A DNA stretch of 64,000 bases from Chitinophaga pinensis (GTDB taxonomy: Bacteria > Bacteroidota > Bacteroidia > Chitinophagales > Chitinophagaceae): the NCBI RefSeq assembly GCF_007896845.1, contig NZ_VOHS01000006.1:1-64000 (forward strand), read 5' to 3'. A program made the position numbers and the translations under genes. The first letter of the stretch is position 1; every line of letters starts with the position of its first letter. Shown here piece after piece: positions 36,331 through 45,195 of this stretch. The notes under the pieces were generated by a model, which was not told the DNA's origin, ran no database searches, and saw only the letters and a program-made list of their open reading frames with translations.

Positions 36331-37458
36331 TTAGATGATCTCTTTCAGTTTAGCGATCACCGTATCTATTTCTTCAGTAGTATTATCCTTACCAAAAGAG
36401 AAACGTACAGCAATTCTGTTAGGATCGCTGTTGATGGCGCGGATCACGTGAGAACCTGCATCCGCACCGGATGTACAGGCACTGCCGCCGGAAGCGCAGA
36501 TACCATTGATATCCAGATTGAACAGCAACATTTCACTCTTCTCAGTTTTAGGGAAGGAGACGTTCAATACCGTATACAGACTGCGTCCATACAGATCTCC
36601 ATTGTATCCCACCTCAGGAATATGCTTTTTCAGCTCATCCATCATGTACATACGCAGATCATTGATATGTTTGCTGTGCGCTTCCATATGCTCTGTAGCG
36701 AGTTCCAGTGCTTTCGCAAAACCAACGATACCATATACGTTCTCCGTACCGGCACGCATGTTACGTTCCTGTGAGCCCCCATGGATGAACGGAGATATCT
36801 TCACATTCTCATTGACGTAAAGAATACCCACACCTTTAGGACCGTTGAATTTGTGCGAAGAACCATTAATGAAGTGTACCGGCGTATTACGCAGGTCAAA
36901 TGGATAGTGGCCTACCGTCTGAACGGTGTCAGAATGGAAGATTGCATCAAACTCCTTACACAGGTTACCTACAGCATGCATATCCAGCAGGTTACCGATT
37001 TCGTTGTTGGCATGCATCAGGCTTACCAGACAACGTTCAGGAGAATTAGCCAGTAATTCCCGGAGATGCTCCATGTCCACGTGACCGTTTGGCAGCAGAC
37101 GTACATTGCTCAGCTTGATCTTTTCTTTCGAATGCGCATGCTCTACAGAGTGAAGCGTAGCATGGTGCTCGATTTCAGAAGAGATAATGTGGCGGCAGCC
37201 CAGGTTGTGTATGGCCGCACTCACGGTCGTGTTGGTACTCTCAGTACCGCCGGAAGTAAAGAAGATCTCTCCCGGATGCGCGTTCAGGATTTTGGCTACG
37301 GATTTACGTGCGTTTTCGATGGCCAGTCTGCTTTCACGGCCGTAGGAATAGATCGAGGATGGATTTCCGAACTTCTCTGTAAGATAGGGCAGCATCACAT
37401 CCAGCACTTCTTTATCCAGCGCCGTGGTGGCTGCATTATCAAAATAAATTCTTTTCAA
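36331..37458 (-). CDS. Cysteine desulfurase (NifS/IscS family)
   Basis: A PLP enzyme of 375 residues that takes sulfur from cysteine for Fe-S clusters or tRNA thiolation. Motifs are IYFDNAATTALD at the start, FTSGGTESTN, EIEHHATLHS, HANNEIGN, GSSHKFNGPKGVGILY with the PLP Lys, and the active-site Cys in ASGGSACTSGADA. The open frame begins at 37551, but the family N-terminus begins at the TTG at 37458 (Lys-Arg-Ile-Tyr-Phe-Asp), which is taken as start. The compact Cys loop fits the NifS/IscS class I group rather than SufS. It appears monocistronic. Confidence 0.93.
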   Translation of the reverse strand: MKRIYFDNAATTALDKEVLDVMLPYLTEKFGNPSSIYSYGRESRLAIENARKSVAKILNAHPGEIFFTSGGTESTNTTVSAAIHNLGCRHIISSEIEHHATLHSVEHAHSKEKIKLSNVRLLPNGHVDMEHLRELLANSPERCLVSLMHANNEIGNLLDMHAVGNLCKEFDAIFHSDTVQTVGHYPFDLRNTPVHFINGSSHKFNGPKGVGILYVNENVKISPFIHGGSQERNMRAGTENVYGIVGFAKALELATEHMEAHSKHINDLRMYMMDELKKHIPEVGYNGDLYGRSLYTVLNVSFPKTEKSEMLLFNLDINGICASGGSACTSGADAGSHVIRAINSDPNRIAVRFSFGKDNTTEEIDTVIAKLKEII

Positions 37459-37730
37459 GTGATGGTGGTTTTTGATAAAAAAATGCCGTTGGCGGTCACA
37501 AATGTCTGACTTTTTTAGAAAATAAGCCCAATGTAATATGCTACATGACATTATTGTGATGATCAGCGGTACGGATATCTCTACAACCCATCCGCCGGGA
37601 ATTAATATTGAGTTTACATCCGGAAAGTATGTTTGTACCCTGATATGGAAAATTATTCAGATCCCGGTGTACTGATATAGGAGAAAAAAAATAAATGTAG
37701 CAGGGGCGAGTCTTTGGCTATATAATAGTC

Positions 37731-37797
37731 ATCCTATAGTCATCCTTCGTTGATGCTACGTTTTAAACGTAGCATCAACGAAGGATGACTATAGGAT
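37731..37797. repeat. Perfect 33-bp inverted repeat with 1-base centre
   Basis: The left arm begins ATCCTATAGTCATCC and the right arm ends with its exact complement GGATGACTATAGGAT. All 33 positions pair around a single T at 37764. The motif AGTCATCC is also repeated directly at 37727 and 37738. No T tract follows either side, so it is not an ordinary terminator. It could form a cruciform or a very stable RNA hairpin, or be the joined ends of a lost mobile element. Confidence 0.9.
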
Positions 37798-37860
37798 AAA
37801 GAAGAACAGGTGAGGAACGTGATAAGTAGGGGAATGTGAGACGGCGTTAACCTGAATTAA

Positions 37861-37902
37861 AGGTGGACTTAAGGTGGACTTGATCCGGATATGAGGTGGA
37901 CT
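37861..37902. repeat. Three direct repeats AGGTGGACTT
   Basis: AGGTGGACTT occurs at 37861, 37872 and 37893; the last two extend to AGGTGGACTTGATC. Spacings of 11 and 21 bases are about one and two helical turns, which would put the copies on one DNA face. A binding array or replication slippage are both possible. Confidence 0.6.
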
Positions 37903-37919
37903 TGATCTGTAATAAAAGT

Positions 37920-37962
37920 AAAAGGGCTGACTGTAAGTGGTATACTTCCGGCCAGCCCTTTT
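37920..37962 (-). terminator. glmM terminator
   Basis: AAAAGGGCTG (37920-37929) pairs with CAGCCCTTTT (37953-37962), with an inner AAGT/ACTT stem. On the minus strand it is followed by ACTTTTATTAC, giving a T-rich tract after glmM. Confidence 0.75.
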
Positions 37963-37982
37963 GTTATTTAATCAGTTGATTA

Positions 37983-39365
37983 TTAGTGCATAAACTCACG
38001 AATATCCTGCATGATACGTTTAGCGATGTTATCAGCGGTCGTTTCATTCTGACTTTCTGCGTAAATGCGGATAATCGGTTCCGTATTGGAAGTACGTAAA
38101 TGTACCCAATCCCGGTCGAACTCTATTTTCAGTCCGTCTTCGATATTGATCGGCTGGTTTTTGTATTTACCTCTGATCTTGTCGAAGATGGTAACCACAT
38201 CAACACCCTTATCCAGCTCTATTTTATTTTTAGAGATGAAATAATCAGGGTAGCTATTGCGGAGGGCTTTCAGGTTCTTTTTACTCAGTGCCACATGGCT
38301 CAGGAACAGGCCGATACCAATTAGTGCGTCGCGGCCATAATGCAGGTCGGGAACGATGATACCACCATTACCTTCACCGCCGATCACAGCGTTAACTTCT
38401 TTCATTTTGCGTACTACATTCACTTCTCCTACTGCGGATGGGTGATATTCGCCGCCATTTTTCAGGGTAACGTCTTTCAGGGCCTGTGTGGACGACAGGT
38501 TGGAAACGGTGTTACCTTTTCTGGTTTTGAGTACATAATCAGCTACTGCTACGAGGGTATATTCTTCGCCAAACATATTGCCATCTTCGCATACAAAGCA
38601 AAGGCGGTCTACGTCCGGGTCAACAGCGATACCCATGTCGGCATCTGCTTTGTTAACCTCATTGCTTAAAGCAGTCAGGTTTTCCGGAAGAGGTTCCGGA
38701 TTGTGACTGAAACGGCCGTTCACTTCTTCGAACAGTACGGTGATATCTTCCACACCAAGCGCTTTCAGCAGGGCCGGCACGAAGATAGCGCCGGTTGAAT
38801 TGACAGCATCTACCACGATCTTGAAGTTGCGTGCTTTGATAGCTTCAACGTCAACCAGTGGATAGTTCAGCACCATATCGATGTGCTTCTGCATGTAAGT
38901 GTCGTCCTGTCTGTAGGAACCGAGTTTATTGACATCTGCGAAGGTAAAATCTTCGCGGGCGGCAAGGTCGAGTATAATAGCACCATCTTCTCCGGAAATA
39001 AATTCGCCATCAGCGTTCAGCAGTTTTAGCGCATTCCATTCTTTAGGATTGTGGCTGGCGGTAAGGATAATACCACCTGCAGCCTGCTCCGCTGTTACCG
39101 CAATCTCAACAGTAGGAGTAGTGGAAAGGCCAAGGTCCACTACGTCCAGGCCCAATCCGTTCAAAGTAGCTACGACGAGTTGCTTCACCATTTCTCCCGA
39201 AATGCGGCCATCACGTCCGATTACTACTTTTTTGTTGTCAGATTGTTTAAGTAGCCAGGTGCCGAATGCTGCTGTGAACTTTACGACATCAAGAGGGGAG
39301 AGGCCTTCTCCAGGTTTACCTCCGATGGTTCCGCGAATACCAGAAATCGATTTGATCAGTGCCAC
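37983..39365 (-). CDS. glmM: Phosphoglucosamine mutase
   Basis: Interconverts glucosamine-6-phosphate and glucosamine-1-phosphate for UDP-GlcNAc, peptidoglycan and LPS. It is 460 residues. The N-terminal ALIKSISGIRGTIGG, phosphoserine Ser104 in TASHNP, metal-binding DPDVDRL, sugar-binding GGEGNGG and phosphate-binding RTSNTEPIIRIYAE are all present. The open frame can be extended to a TTG at 39374, but GTG at 39365 gives the usual family N-terminus and leaves a more reasonable leader after the predicted promoter. Other phosphohexomutases share these motifs; genome context does not separate them. Confidence 0.92.
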   Translation of the reverse strand: MALIKSISGIRGTIGGKPGEGLSPLDVVKFTAAFGTWLLKQSDNKKVVIGRDGRISGEMVKQLVVATLNGLGLDVVDLGLSTTPTVEIAVTAEQAAGGIILTASHNPKEWNALKLLNADGEFISGEDGAIILDLAAREDFTFADVNKLGSYRQDDTYMQKHIDMVLNYPLVDVEAIKARNFKIVVDAVNSTGAIFVPALLKALGVEDITVLFEEVNGRFSHNPEPLPENLTALSNEVNKADADMGIAVDPDVDRLCFVCEDGNMFGEEYTLVAVADYVLKTRKGNTVSNLSSTQALKDVTLKNGGEYHPSAVGEVNVVRKMKEVNAVIGGEGNGGIIVPDLHYGRDALIGIGLFLSHVALSKKNLKALRNSYPDYFISKNKIELDKGVDVVTIFDKIRGKYKNQPINIEDGLKIEFDRDWVHLRTSNTEPIIRIYAESQNETTADNIAKRIMQDIREFMH

Positions 39366-39389
39366 GAATTTCAATTTTTAAAGGAAGGG

Positions 39390-39421
39390 CAAATATAAAA
39401 TTACAATCAGCAAAGAACAAA
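39390..39421 (-). promoter_or_regulatory. Predicted glmM promoter (minus strand)
   Basis: On the minus strand TTTG (39421-39418) and TATATTTG (39397-39390) are 20 bases apart, matching the Bacteroidota consensus exactly. The start would be near 39383. Confidence 0.6.
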
Positions 39422-39552
39422 TGAATTAAATGTATTGCACTGTCTGATAGTGACATATTAAAATAAAAGAATGTGTTAAAGTTTTAATGTAGGCTAATTA
39501 TATAGGGGTTAGGAAACTTTGGACCGTTTTTCTTTAATGCCGCAGTTTAGCA

Positions 39553-39560
39553 TACTTTTG
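39553..39560 (+). promoter_or_regulatory. -7 box of the sulfatase-like gene
   Basis: TACTTTTG matches TAnnTTTG exactly; a T-rich stretch lies where the -33 element is expected. It supports the ATG at 39591 over the upstream TTG at 39519. Confidence 0.5.
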
Positions 39561-39590
39561 CATGTCAAATTAATCAACAGCTACGTTTAC

Positions 39591-41603
39591 ATGAAATATT
39601 TATGGAAGAGTATACCCAGGTATATTCGGTATGTGATCGTTCAAGTCTTATTCCTGTACCTGTTCATGGTCGTTTTCCGCCTGGTTTTCTTTCTTTTCTT
39701 CTTTAAGACTACTGTCACAGGCAGCGCACCTATCCTGAAAGCCTGGAGTCTTGGGTTAAAGTTCGATATGCGACTGGCCCTGATACTGGGGGTACCCATC
39801 TTACTTACCGCTTTTATTGCCCGAAATCATTTTTTCACAAAAGGAGCTATCCGCAGACCCTTGTTCGTATACCTTTTTGTGGTATACCTTGTCATGACCT
39901 TTGGTTATGTGTTTGACCTGGGCCACTATGCTTATCTGGGATTGCGTATGGATCCGACTGTGACGCGTTTTCTGGCCTATGGCGAACGTGCAGATAATGC
40001 GCGGATGTTATGGCAGAGCTACCCGGTGGTACGTACCCTGATTGGCATCGGTCTGTTTCTTTTCCTGATTACGATACAGTTTACCCGTTCTTACTATCGG
40101 ATGGGAAAAGAACCGGCGGTAAAACTGGGTAACTGGAAATATACAGGTTGGCTCGCATCTATGGTGATCCTGTTTGCCGCAGGTATCTATGCGAATATTG
40201 CTTATTTCCCACTGCGCTGGAGTCAGGCAATGTTTACAAAAGATAACGGTGTTACCAGTCTGGCTTTGAATCCGGTATTATATTATGTATCCAATATGTC
40301 CGTACAAAAGGACTCTTACGATATCCCAAAGACAAAAGAGTTCTATCCTGTCATGGCAGATTATCTGAAGGTAGACCGGCCAGATGTGGATAAACTGGAT
40401 TTTGTACGGAGTATACCCGGCAGGGATGGTAAAAAAATGAATGTGGTATTGGTGATGCTGGAATCAACCGGTGCAGCCGTTACCAGTATGTATAATAACC
40501 CGATGATGCCGACGCCTAATATGAAACAACTGGCGGACAGCGGTATTCTTTTCAATAATTTCTTTGTACCTGCGATCAGCACGGCGAGAACAGTGTATGG
40601 CGTAACAACGGGATTGCCGGATATTACCCTGACGAAAACAGCTTCCCGCCATCCGCAGATGGTGGACCAGCGGGTGGTAATGGATCAGTTTCAGGGGTAT
40701 GAGAAACTGTATCTGCTGGGAGGAAATACGAACTGGGCAAACATCAGGGCGGTATTTACCAACAATGTTGAAGGTATCCGGATTTTTGAGGAAGGCTATT
40801 ATAAGGCTCCCAAGGCAGACGTCTGGGGAGTATCTGATTTTGACCTGATTACAGAAGCGGATGAGATCTTCCGGGATGCCAATAAACGCCAGAAACCTTT
40901 TGTAGCATTTCTTCAGCTGGCAGACAATCACCCGCCATATACCACTACAAAGGGAAGAGGTGATTTCAGGAAGGTGACGGAGAAGGACATTGACATGGAG
41001 AAATTCAAAAAGGCTGGTTTTGTATCAATAGAGCAGTTTAATGCGATCCGTTATGAAGACTACAATGTTGGTCATCTGATGGAACTGGCAAAGAAAGGCG
41101 GATATCTTGATAATACTATTTTTATCATGTTTGGTGATCATAACTGTACGCTGAATCCGTATCATTTTATGCCGACACCGGAATATGAGCTGATCAGCGG
41201 TGGGGTACATGCTGCCTGCTTTATTTACTGTCCGGCTTTAGTGAAACCACAGGTGGTGAACTATGCCGTGAGTCTGGTGGATATTTATCCGACGATGGCG
41301 AAACTGGCTGGTGTGTCATTCAAAAACTACACGCTTGGACAGGACATGCTGGATACCACCCTTACCAACCGTTATGCCTTTGCGACTTATTTAAAGAATC
41401 TTCAGACACATATTTCACTGATTGGTCAGCGCTATCAATATGAGATCAATACCTACACGCAGAAGTCCTTTCTGTATGATATGCAGGGGGATCCGCTGAA
41501 AGATGTGAAGCAACAATATCCGGATACGGCCAAAGCACTTGATAATTTAACGCGGGCTTTTTACGAAAGCACCCGATATTTGATGTTTAACAATAAAAAA
41601 TAG
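39591..41603 (+). CDS. LTA-synthase-like membrane sulfatase-family protein
   Basis: A 670-residue protein with five N-terminal membrane helices (within about residues 10-210) and a large periplasmic alkaline-phosphatase-superfamily domain from about 295. Metal- and substrate-site motifs are VVLVMLESTGAAV, ISTARTVYGVTTGLPD with a candidate Thr nucleophile, LQLADNHPPYTT and FIMFGDHNC. In Gram-negatives such enzymes usually move phosphoglycerol or phosphoethanolamine onto lipids or glycans. It has no formylglycine Cys motif, so it is not a target for an FGE. A methyltransferase and PAP2 phosphatase follow closely, suggesting envelope lipid work. Confidence 0.85.
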   Translation: MKYLWKSIPRYIRYVIVQVLFLYLFMVVFRLVFFLFFFKTTVTGSAPILKAWSLGLKFDMRLALILGVPILLTAFIARNHFFTKGAIRRPLFVYLFVVYLVMTFGYVFDLGHYAYLGLRMDPTVTRFLAYGERADNARMLWQSYPVVRTLIGIGLFLFLITIQFTRSYYRMGKEPAVKLGNWKYTGWLASMVILFAAGIYANIAYFPLRWSQAMFTKDNGVTSLALNPVLYYVSNMSVQKDSYDIPKTKEFYPVMADYLKVDRPDVDKLDFVRSIPGRDGKKMNVVLVMLESTGAAVTSMYNNPMMPTPNMKQLADSGILFNNFFVPAISTARTVYGVTTGLPDITLTKTASRHPQMVDQRVVMDQFQGYEKLYLLGGNTNWANIRAVFTNNVEGIRIFEEGYYKAPKADVWGVSDFDLITEADEIFRDANKRQKPFVAFLQLADNHPPYTTTKGRGDFRKVTEKDIDMEKFKKAGFVSIEQFNAIRYEDYNVGHLMELAKKGGYLDNTIFIMFGDHNCTLNPYHFMPTPEYELISGGVHAACFIYCPALVKPQVVNYAVSLVDIYPTMAKLAGVSFKNYTLGQDMLDTTLTNRYAFATYLKNLQTHISLIGQRYQYEINTYTQKSFLYDMQGDPLKDVKQQYPDTAKALDNLTRAFYESTRYLMFNNKK

Positions 41604-41626
41604 AGCTTTGGGGCGTTCATCTGATC

Positions 41627-42394
41627 ATGGAAGTTTTTAATGAATTAGCAGTGGAAATACAAAAACATTGGTTTAAAGACTGGTTCAATTCTCCTTATTA
41701 TCATCTGTTATATAGCAACAGGGATACAGCGGAAGCAGCAGCATTCATCGACAAGCTCCTGCATTATTTACGTCCGCCTGCTAATGCGACCATGCTGGAT
41801 GTGGCCTGTGGTACCGGCCGTCATTCCAGTTATCTGGCATCCAAAGGGTATACTGTAACAGGGATTGATCTTTCAATCCGCAGTATTAACATCGCAAAGA
41901 AACTGGAAAATGACCATCTCAGCTTTTTTCAGCATGACATGCGTCTGCCATTCCGGGTGAACTATTTTGATATTGTATTTAACTTTTTTACCAGCTTTGG
42001 TTATTTTGATACCGCACGTGAAAATGAGAATGCGTTGCGGACAATGAAAAACGCTTTGAAACCGGGCGGGAGACTGGTACTGGACTACCTGAACAGTCCT
42101 TATGTGGCGGCTAATCTGGTGCCAAATGAAGTCAAAGAGAAAGGCGATGTGGTATTTGATATTGTGCGGGAGATGAACGATGGCAAATTCCAGAAGCAGA
42201 TCAATATACTGGACCGGGCCAGATTACAACGGACGACATTTACCGAGAATGTAAGCGCTTTTACGCTGTCAGACTTTGAAGAGATGTTTGCCCGTCAGGG
42301 TTTACAGATAACGGATATCTTTGGAGACTATCATTTTAATAGTTACGATGAACAGCATTCGCCAAGACTGATCATCATTGCTGCAAAACAATAG
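41627..42394 (+). CDS. Class I SAM-dependent methyltransferase
   Basis: A 255-residue soluble methyltransferase with the SAM-binding motif I MLDVACGTGRHSSYLASKG, motif II VTGIDLS and the DIVFNFFTSFGYF region. The substrate is unknown; the pattern resembles small-molecule or ubiquinone-type methyltransferases. It lies 23 bases after the sulfatase-like gene and three bases before the PAP2 gene, so these form a transcription unit with the ZIP and CorC genes. Confidence 0.85.
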   Translation: MEVFNELAVEIQKHWFKDWFNSPYYHLLYSNRDTAEAAAFIDKLLHYLRPPANATMLDVACGTGRHSSYLASKGYTVTGIDLSIRSINIAKKLENDHLSFFQHDMRLPFRVNYFDIVFNFFTSFGYFDTARENENALRTMKNALKPGGRLVLDYLNSPYVAANLVPNEVKEKGDVVFDIVREMNDGKFQKQINILDRARLQRTTFTENVSAFTLSDFEEMFARQGLQITDIFGDYHFNSYDEQHSPRLIIIAAKQ

Positions 42395-42396
42395 CC

Positions 42397-42975
42397 ATGC
42401 TGGAACGACTGCTTAGACTGGATTACAAACTATTCTTTCATATTAACAATGTATGGCAGCATCCTGTACTGGACGCTATTATACCCTGGTTAAGAGAACC
42501 TTATGTGTGGGCGCCGCTGTACCTTTTCCTGTTGTTGTTTGTAACGATCAATTACGGATGGAAAGGATTCTGGTGGATCGTCTTTTTCCTGATCACTTTC
42601 GGTCTGGCAGACCAGTCCAGTTTGTTTATCAAGGAGGCGGTAGGAAGGTTAAGACCCTGCCGTGATCCTTTAATGCAGCATTTCGTAAGAGTATTGGTAG
42701 TGTACTGTCCGGGTAGCGGTAGTTTTACCTCTTCCCATGCAGCCAATCACTTTGCTGTGGGCACTTTTTGTTTCTTCACTTTCAGGCATCTCTCTAAATG
42801 GTTTGCCGCTATGTTTTTTGTCTGGGCTGCTGTGATCTGTTACGCACAGGTCTATGTGGGCGTTCATTATCCGTTGGATGTATTGGGCGGCGGCCTGTTG
42901 GGGCTCTTCCTCGGAAGCATGAGTGGCAGTTTTTTCCAACGGCGTATCAGACTGGAACCTGAATTAGCAACATGA
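42397..42975 (+). CDS. PAP2-family membrane phosphatase
   Basis: A 192-residue protein with several membrane helices. The three PAP2 motifs are recognisable: KEAVGRLRP, FTSSHAANH (Ser-Ser-His core) and AQVYVGVHYPLDV. In the third motif the usual Arg after Ser is Gln (AQ instead of SR), while the His and Asp are kept. Likely acts on undecaprenyl pyrophosphate or another lipid phosphate at the periplasmic face. Overlaps the next gene start by four bases. Confidence 0.87.
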   Translation: MLERLLRLDYKLFFHINNVWQHPVLDAIIPWLREPYVWAPLYLFLLLFVTINYGWKGFWWIVFFLITFGLADQSSLFIKEAVGRLRPCRDPLMQHFVRVLVVYCPGSGSFTSSHAANHFAVGTFCFFTFRHLSKWFAAMFFVWAAVICYAQVYVGVHYPLDVLGGGLLGLFLGSMSGSFFQRRIRLEPELAT

Positions 42976-43703
42976 ACTGGATCTTTTTATTAATTGTATT
43001 ACTGGCTACCTTAGGCGGGGGCCTTATTCCAATGGTGGTAAAACGGGTAAACCCTAATTTCCCCATTTATATGCTGGCATTTACCGGCGCCTGTCTGTTC
43101 GGAATCACTATCATGCACCTGTTGCCGGAAGTGTATCACGAATTGGGCCATCAGGCCGGTATCTATATAGTACTGGGCTTTTTCCTGCAGGTAGCTCTGC
43201 AGACGTTGTCACACGGTACGGAGCACGGGCATACCCATGTTCCGACGGACAAGCATCAGCATGTGCATCTGGCGCCGCTGCTGCTGGGATTGTCTATACA
43301 CGCCTTTATGGAAGGAATTCCTTTGGGATTCCGTTTTCATGATCAGGCAGCACTGTCCTCGCTGGTAATCGGGGTAGCGGCACACAAACTGCCGGAGGCC
43401 TTTACACTGATCACGGTGATGGTACACGCACACCAGAGGGCACCAAAACTCTGGCGGATCCTGATACTGTTCTCACTGGTAACACCGGCAGCGGCATTAC
43501 TGGCGTCAGAATTGGGGGCGCATTCAGCATTTATTTCCAGTTTTACCGCCTATATTGTGGCGCTGGTAATAGGGGCCTTTTTGCACATTTCCACCACCAT
43601 TTTTTATGAAAGCGGCACCAAACACCATGAGCTCAGCTACCGGAAGGTACTGGCCATAGCGGGAGGTCTGGTTTTAGCATTTCTTACCTTAATATTTGAA
43701 TAA
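42972..43703 (+). CDS. ZIP-family divalent metal transporter
   Basis: A 243-residue transporter with about eight membrane helices. The histidine-rich cytoplasmic loop (HGTEHGHTHVPTDKHQHVH, about residues 80-100) and the binuclear metal site motifs HAFMEGIPLG and HKLPEAF are characteristic of ZIP proteins, which import zinc or iron. It overlaps the PAP2 gene (ATGA) and is followed 24 bases later by a CorC-like gene that may also handle divalent cations. Confidence 0.92.
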   Translation: MNWIFLLIVLLATLGGGLIPMVVKRVNPNFPIYMLAFTGACLFGITIMHLLPEVYHELGHQAGIYIVLGFFLQVALQTLSHGTEHGHTHVPTDKHQHVHLAPLLLGLSIHAFMEGIPLGFRFHDQAALSSLVIGVAAHKLPEAFTLITVMVHAHQRAPKLWRILILFSLVTPAAALLASELGAHSAFISSFTAYIVALVIGAFLHISTTIFYESGTKHHELSYRKVLAIAGGLVLAFLTLIFE

Positions 43704-43727
43704 TTCTTTATTTTTAGGCTTTTAAAC

Positions 43728-45029
43728 ATGGAAGTCGTCGTCATTATCCTCATCCTTATTCTACTAAATGGCTTATTCTCAATGTCAGAGATTGCCATGG
43801 AATACGCTCGTAAAGCAAGGCTCGAATATCTGGCCAATAGAGGGGATGAAAAGGCAAAGGCCGCACTCAAGCTGGCCAGTAATCCGGACAGGTTTCTTTC
43901 CACTGTCCAGGTAGGTATCACACTTATCAGCATTTTAATAGGCGTTTTATCAGGTATCAGCCTCAAGCCGGACCTGGCGTCTTATATTTCCGGTTATCCA
44001 CAGATAAGCGCATATAGCGATGGTATTGCCATCACCATTATTGTGGTGGTAGTGACCTATTTTACATTGGTAATAGGAGAGCTGGTACCCAAACGTCTGG
44101 GTATCCTGCGGCCCGAATCCGTGGCCCGTCAGGTAGCTGGTCCGATGAAATGGGTGGCAATGGTCACCTATCCGTTTATCTGGCTGCTGACCATTTTTAC
44201 CAATTTTCTGGTGAATATTTTCAATCTGAAGCCGACTGTGGATAACAATGCCACAGAGGAGGAGATCAAGGCGCTGATCAACGAAGGTGCTACCTCGGGT
44301 GCTATTGAAGAGACTGAGCAGGAGATCATTGAGCGTGTATTTCATCTGGGAGACAGGAATATCACTTCACTGATGACCCACCGTACAGACATAGTATGGC
44401 TGGATGTGAATGATCCGAGAGAGATTATCCGCAGCAAGATATTCGAGAGTCCGCACTCCGTATATCCTGTCTGTGATGACGAAATTGATAATATCAGGGG
44501 TATTATTTCTATCAAGGACCTGTATATGGCTGCTGCTGATAATATGCATGCACTTGGTCCTATCATGAAAAAACCTCTCTTTGTACCCGAAAATAACTCC
44601 GCATATCAGGTACTGGAAAAATTCAAGGAAACACAGATTCATGCTGCCTTTATCGTTGATGAATACGGCACATTTCTGGGAATGATCACCCTGAATGATA
44701 TTCTGGAAGCAATTGTGGGCGATATGCCGGAAACGGGACAGGATGATGATTATGAGATCGTTCGCAGGGAAGATGGTTCCTATCTGGTAGATGGGCAGAT
44801 TCCTTTCTATGACTTTCTGAGCAAATTTGACAAGGAAGACTGGATGGGAGAATTTGAACAGGAATTTGATACGATGGCTGGTTTTATCCTTCATCATCAG
44901 GAGCACATCCCTAAAATCGGGGAAAAGTTTGCCTGGAGAGGATTTACCTTTGAAATCGTCGATATGGATGCCCACCGTATTGATAAAGTACTGGTTGAGG
45001 CACCGGAAGAAGATATTGAAGAAGGCTGA
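43728..45029 (+). CDS. CorC/HlyC-type protein (CNNM, CBS pair, CorC domain)
   Basis: A 433-residue membrane protein. The N-terminal CNNM/DUF21 domain (about 1-190, helices at 1-20, 55-75, 92-112 and 130-150) contains LLNGLFSMSEIAMEYARKARLE. The EEEIKALINEGATSGAIEETEQEII motif is the hallmark before the CBS pair (about 210-330; MTHRTDIVWLD, EYGTFLGMITLNDILEAIVGD). The C-terminal CorC_HlyC domain ends at ...EIVDMDAHRIDKV. Family members export magnesium or other divalent cations. Transcribed with the ZIP gene. Confidence 0.92.
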   Translation: MEVVVIILILILLNGLFSMSEIAMEYARKARLEYLANRGDEKAKAALKLASNPDRFLSTVQVGITLISILIGVLSGISLKPDLASYISGYPQISAYSDGIAITIIVVVVTYFTLVIGELVPKRLGILRPESVARQVAGPMKWVAMVTYPFIWLLTIFTNFLVNIFNLKPTVDNNATEEEIKALINEGATSGAIEETEQEIIERVFHLGDRNITSLMTHRTDIVWLDVNDPREIIRSKIFESPHSVYPVCDDEIDNIRGIISIKDLYMAAADNMHALGPIMKKPLFVPENNSAYQVLEKFKETQIHAAFIVDEYGTFLGMITLNDILEAIVGDMPETGQDDDYEIVRREDGSYLVDGQIPFYDFLSKFDKEDWMGEFEQEFDTMAGFILHHQEHIPKIGEKFAWRGFTFEIVDMDAHRIDKVLVEAPEEDIEEG

Positions 45030-45123
45030 TCACACATACCATAATTGGAGAACGCATTGGTTACGAATTGTAAATGGGCAAAATACGTAGGTTTATCATG
45101 CTTATAAATTACGTAGTTCACCG

Positions 45124-45156
45124 TTTGTGATTCGTAATTGTTTTTTGCTAATTTTG
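45124..45156 (+). promoter_or_regulatory. Predicted promoter of the pigment cluster
   Basis: TTTG at 45124-45127 and TAATTTTG at 45149-45156 are 21 bases apart, a full consensus match. Transcription would start near 45163, 33 bases before the ammonia-lyase ATG. It is the best promoter I can see for the 18.8 kb plus-strand cluster. Confidence 0.65.
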
Positions 45157-45195
45157 AGCACTTTTTTACATAATCAAATAATTTAATTTAAGATA

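Larger units (their letters stand above)
37459..37982. other. 524-base intergenic region with repeats
   Basis: No gene is seen. It holds a perfect 67-base inverted repeat (37731-37797), three copies of AGGTGGACTT (37861-37902) and the glmM terminator (37920-37962). The part 37500-37700 shows nothing recognisable apart from the upstream region of the minus-strand cysteine desulfurase. Confidence 0.7.
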
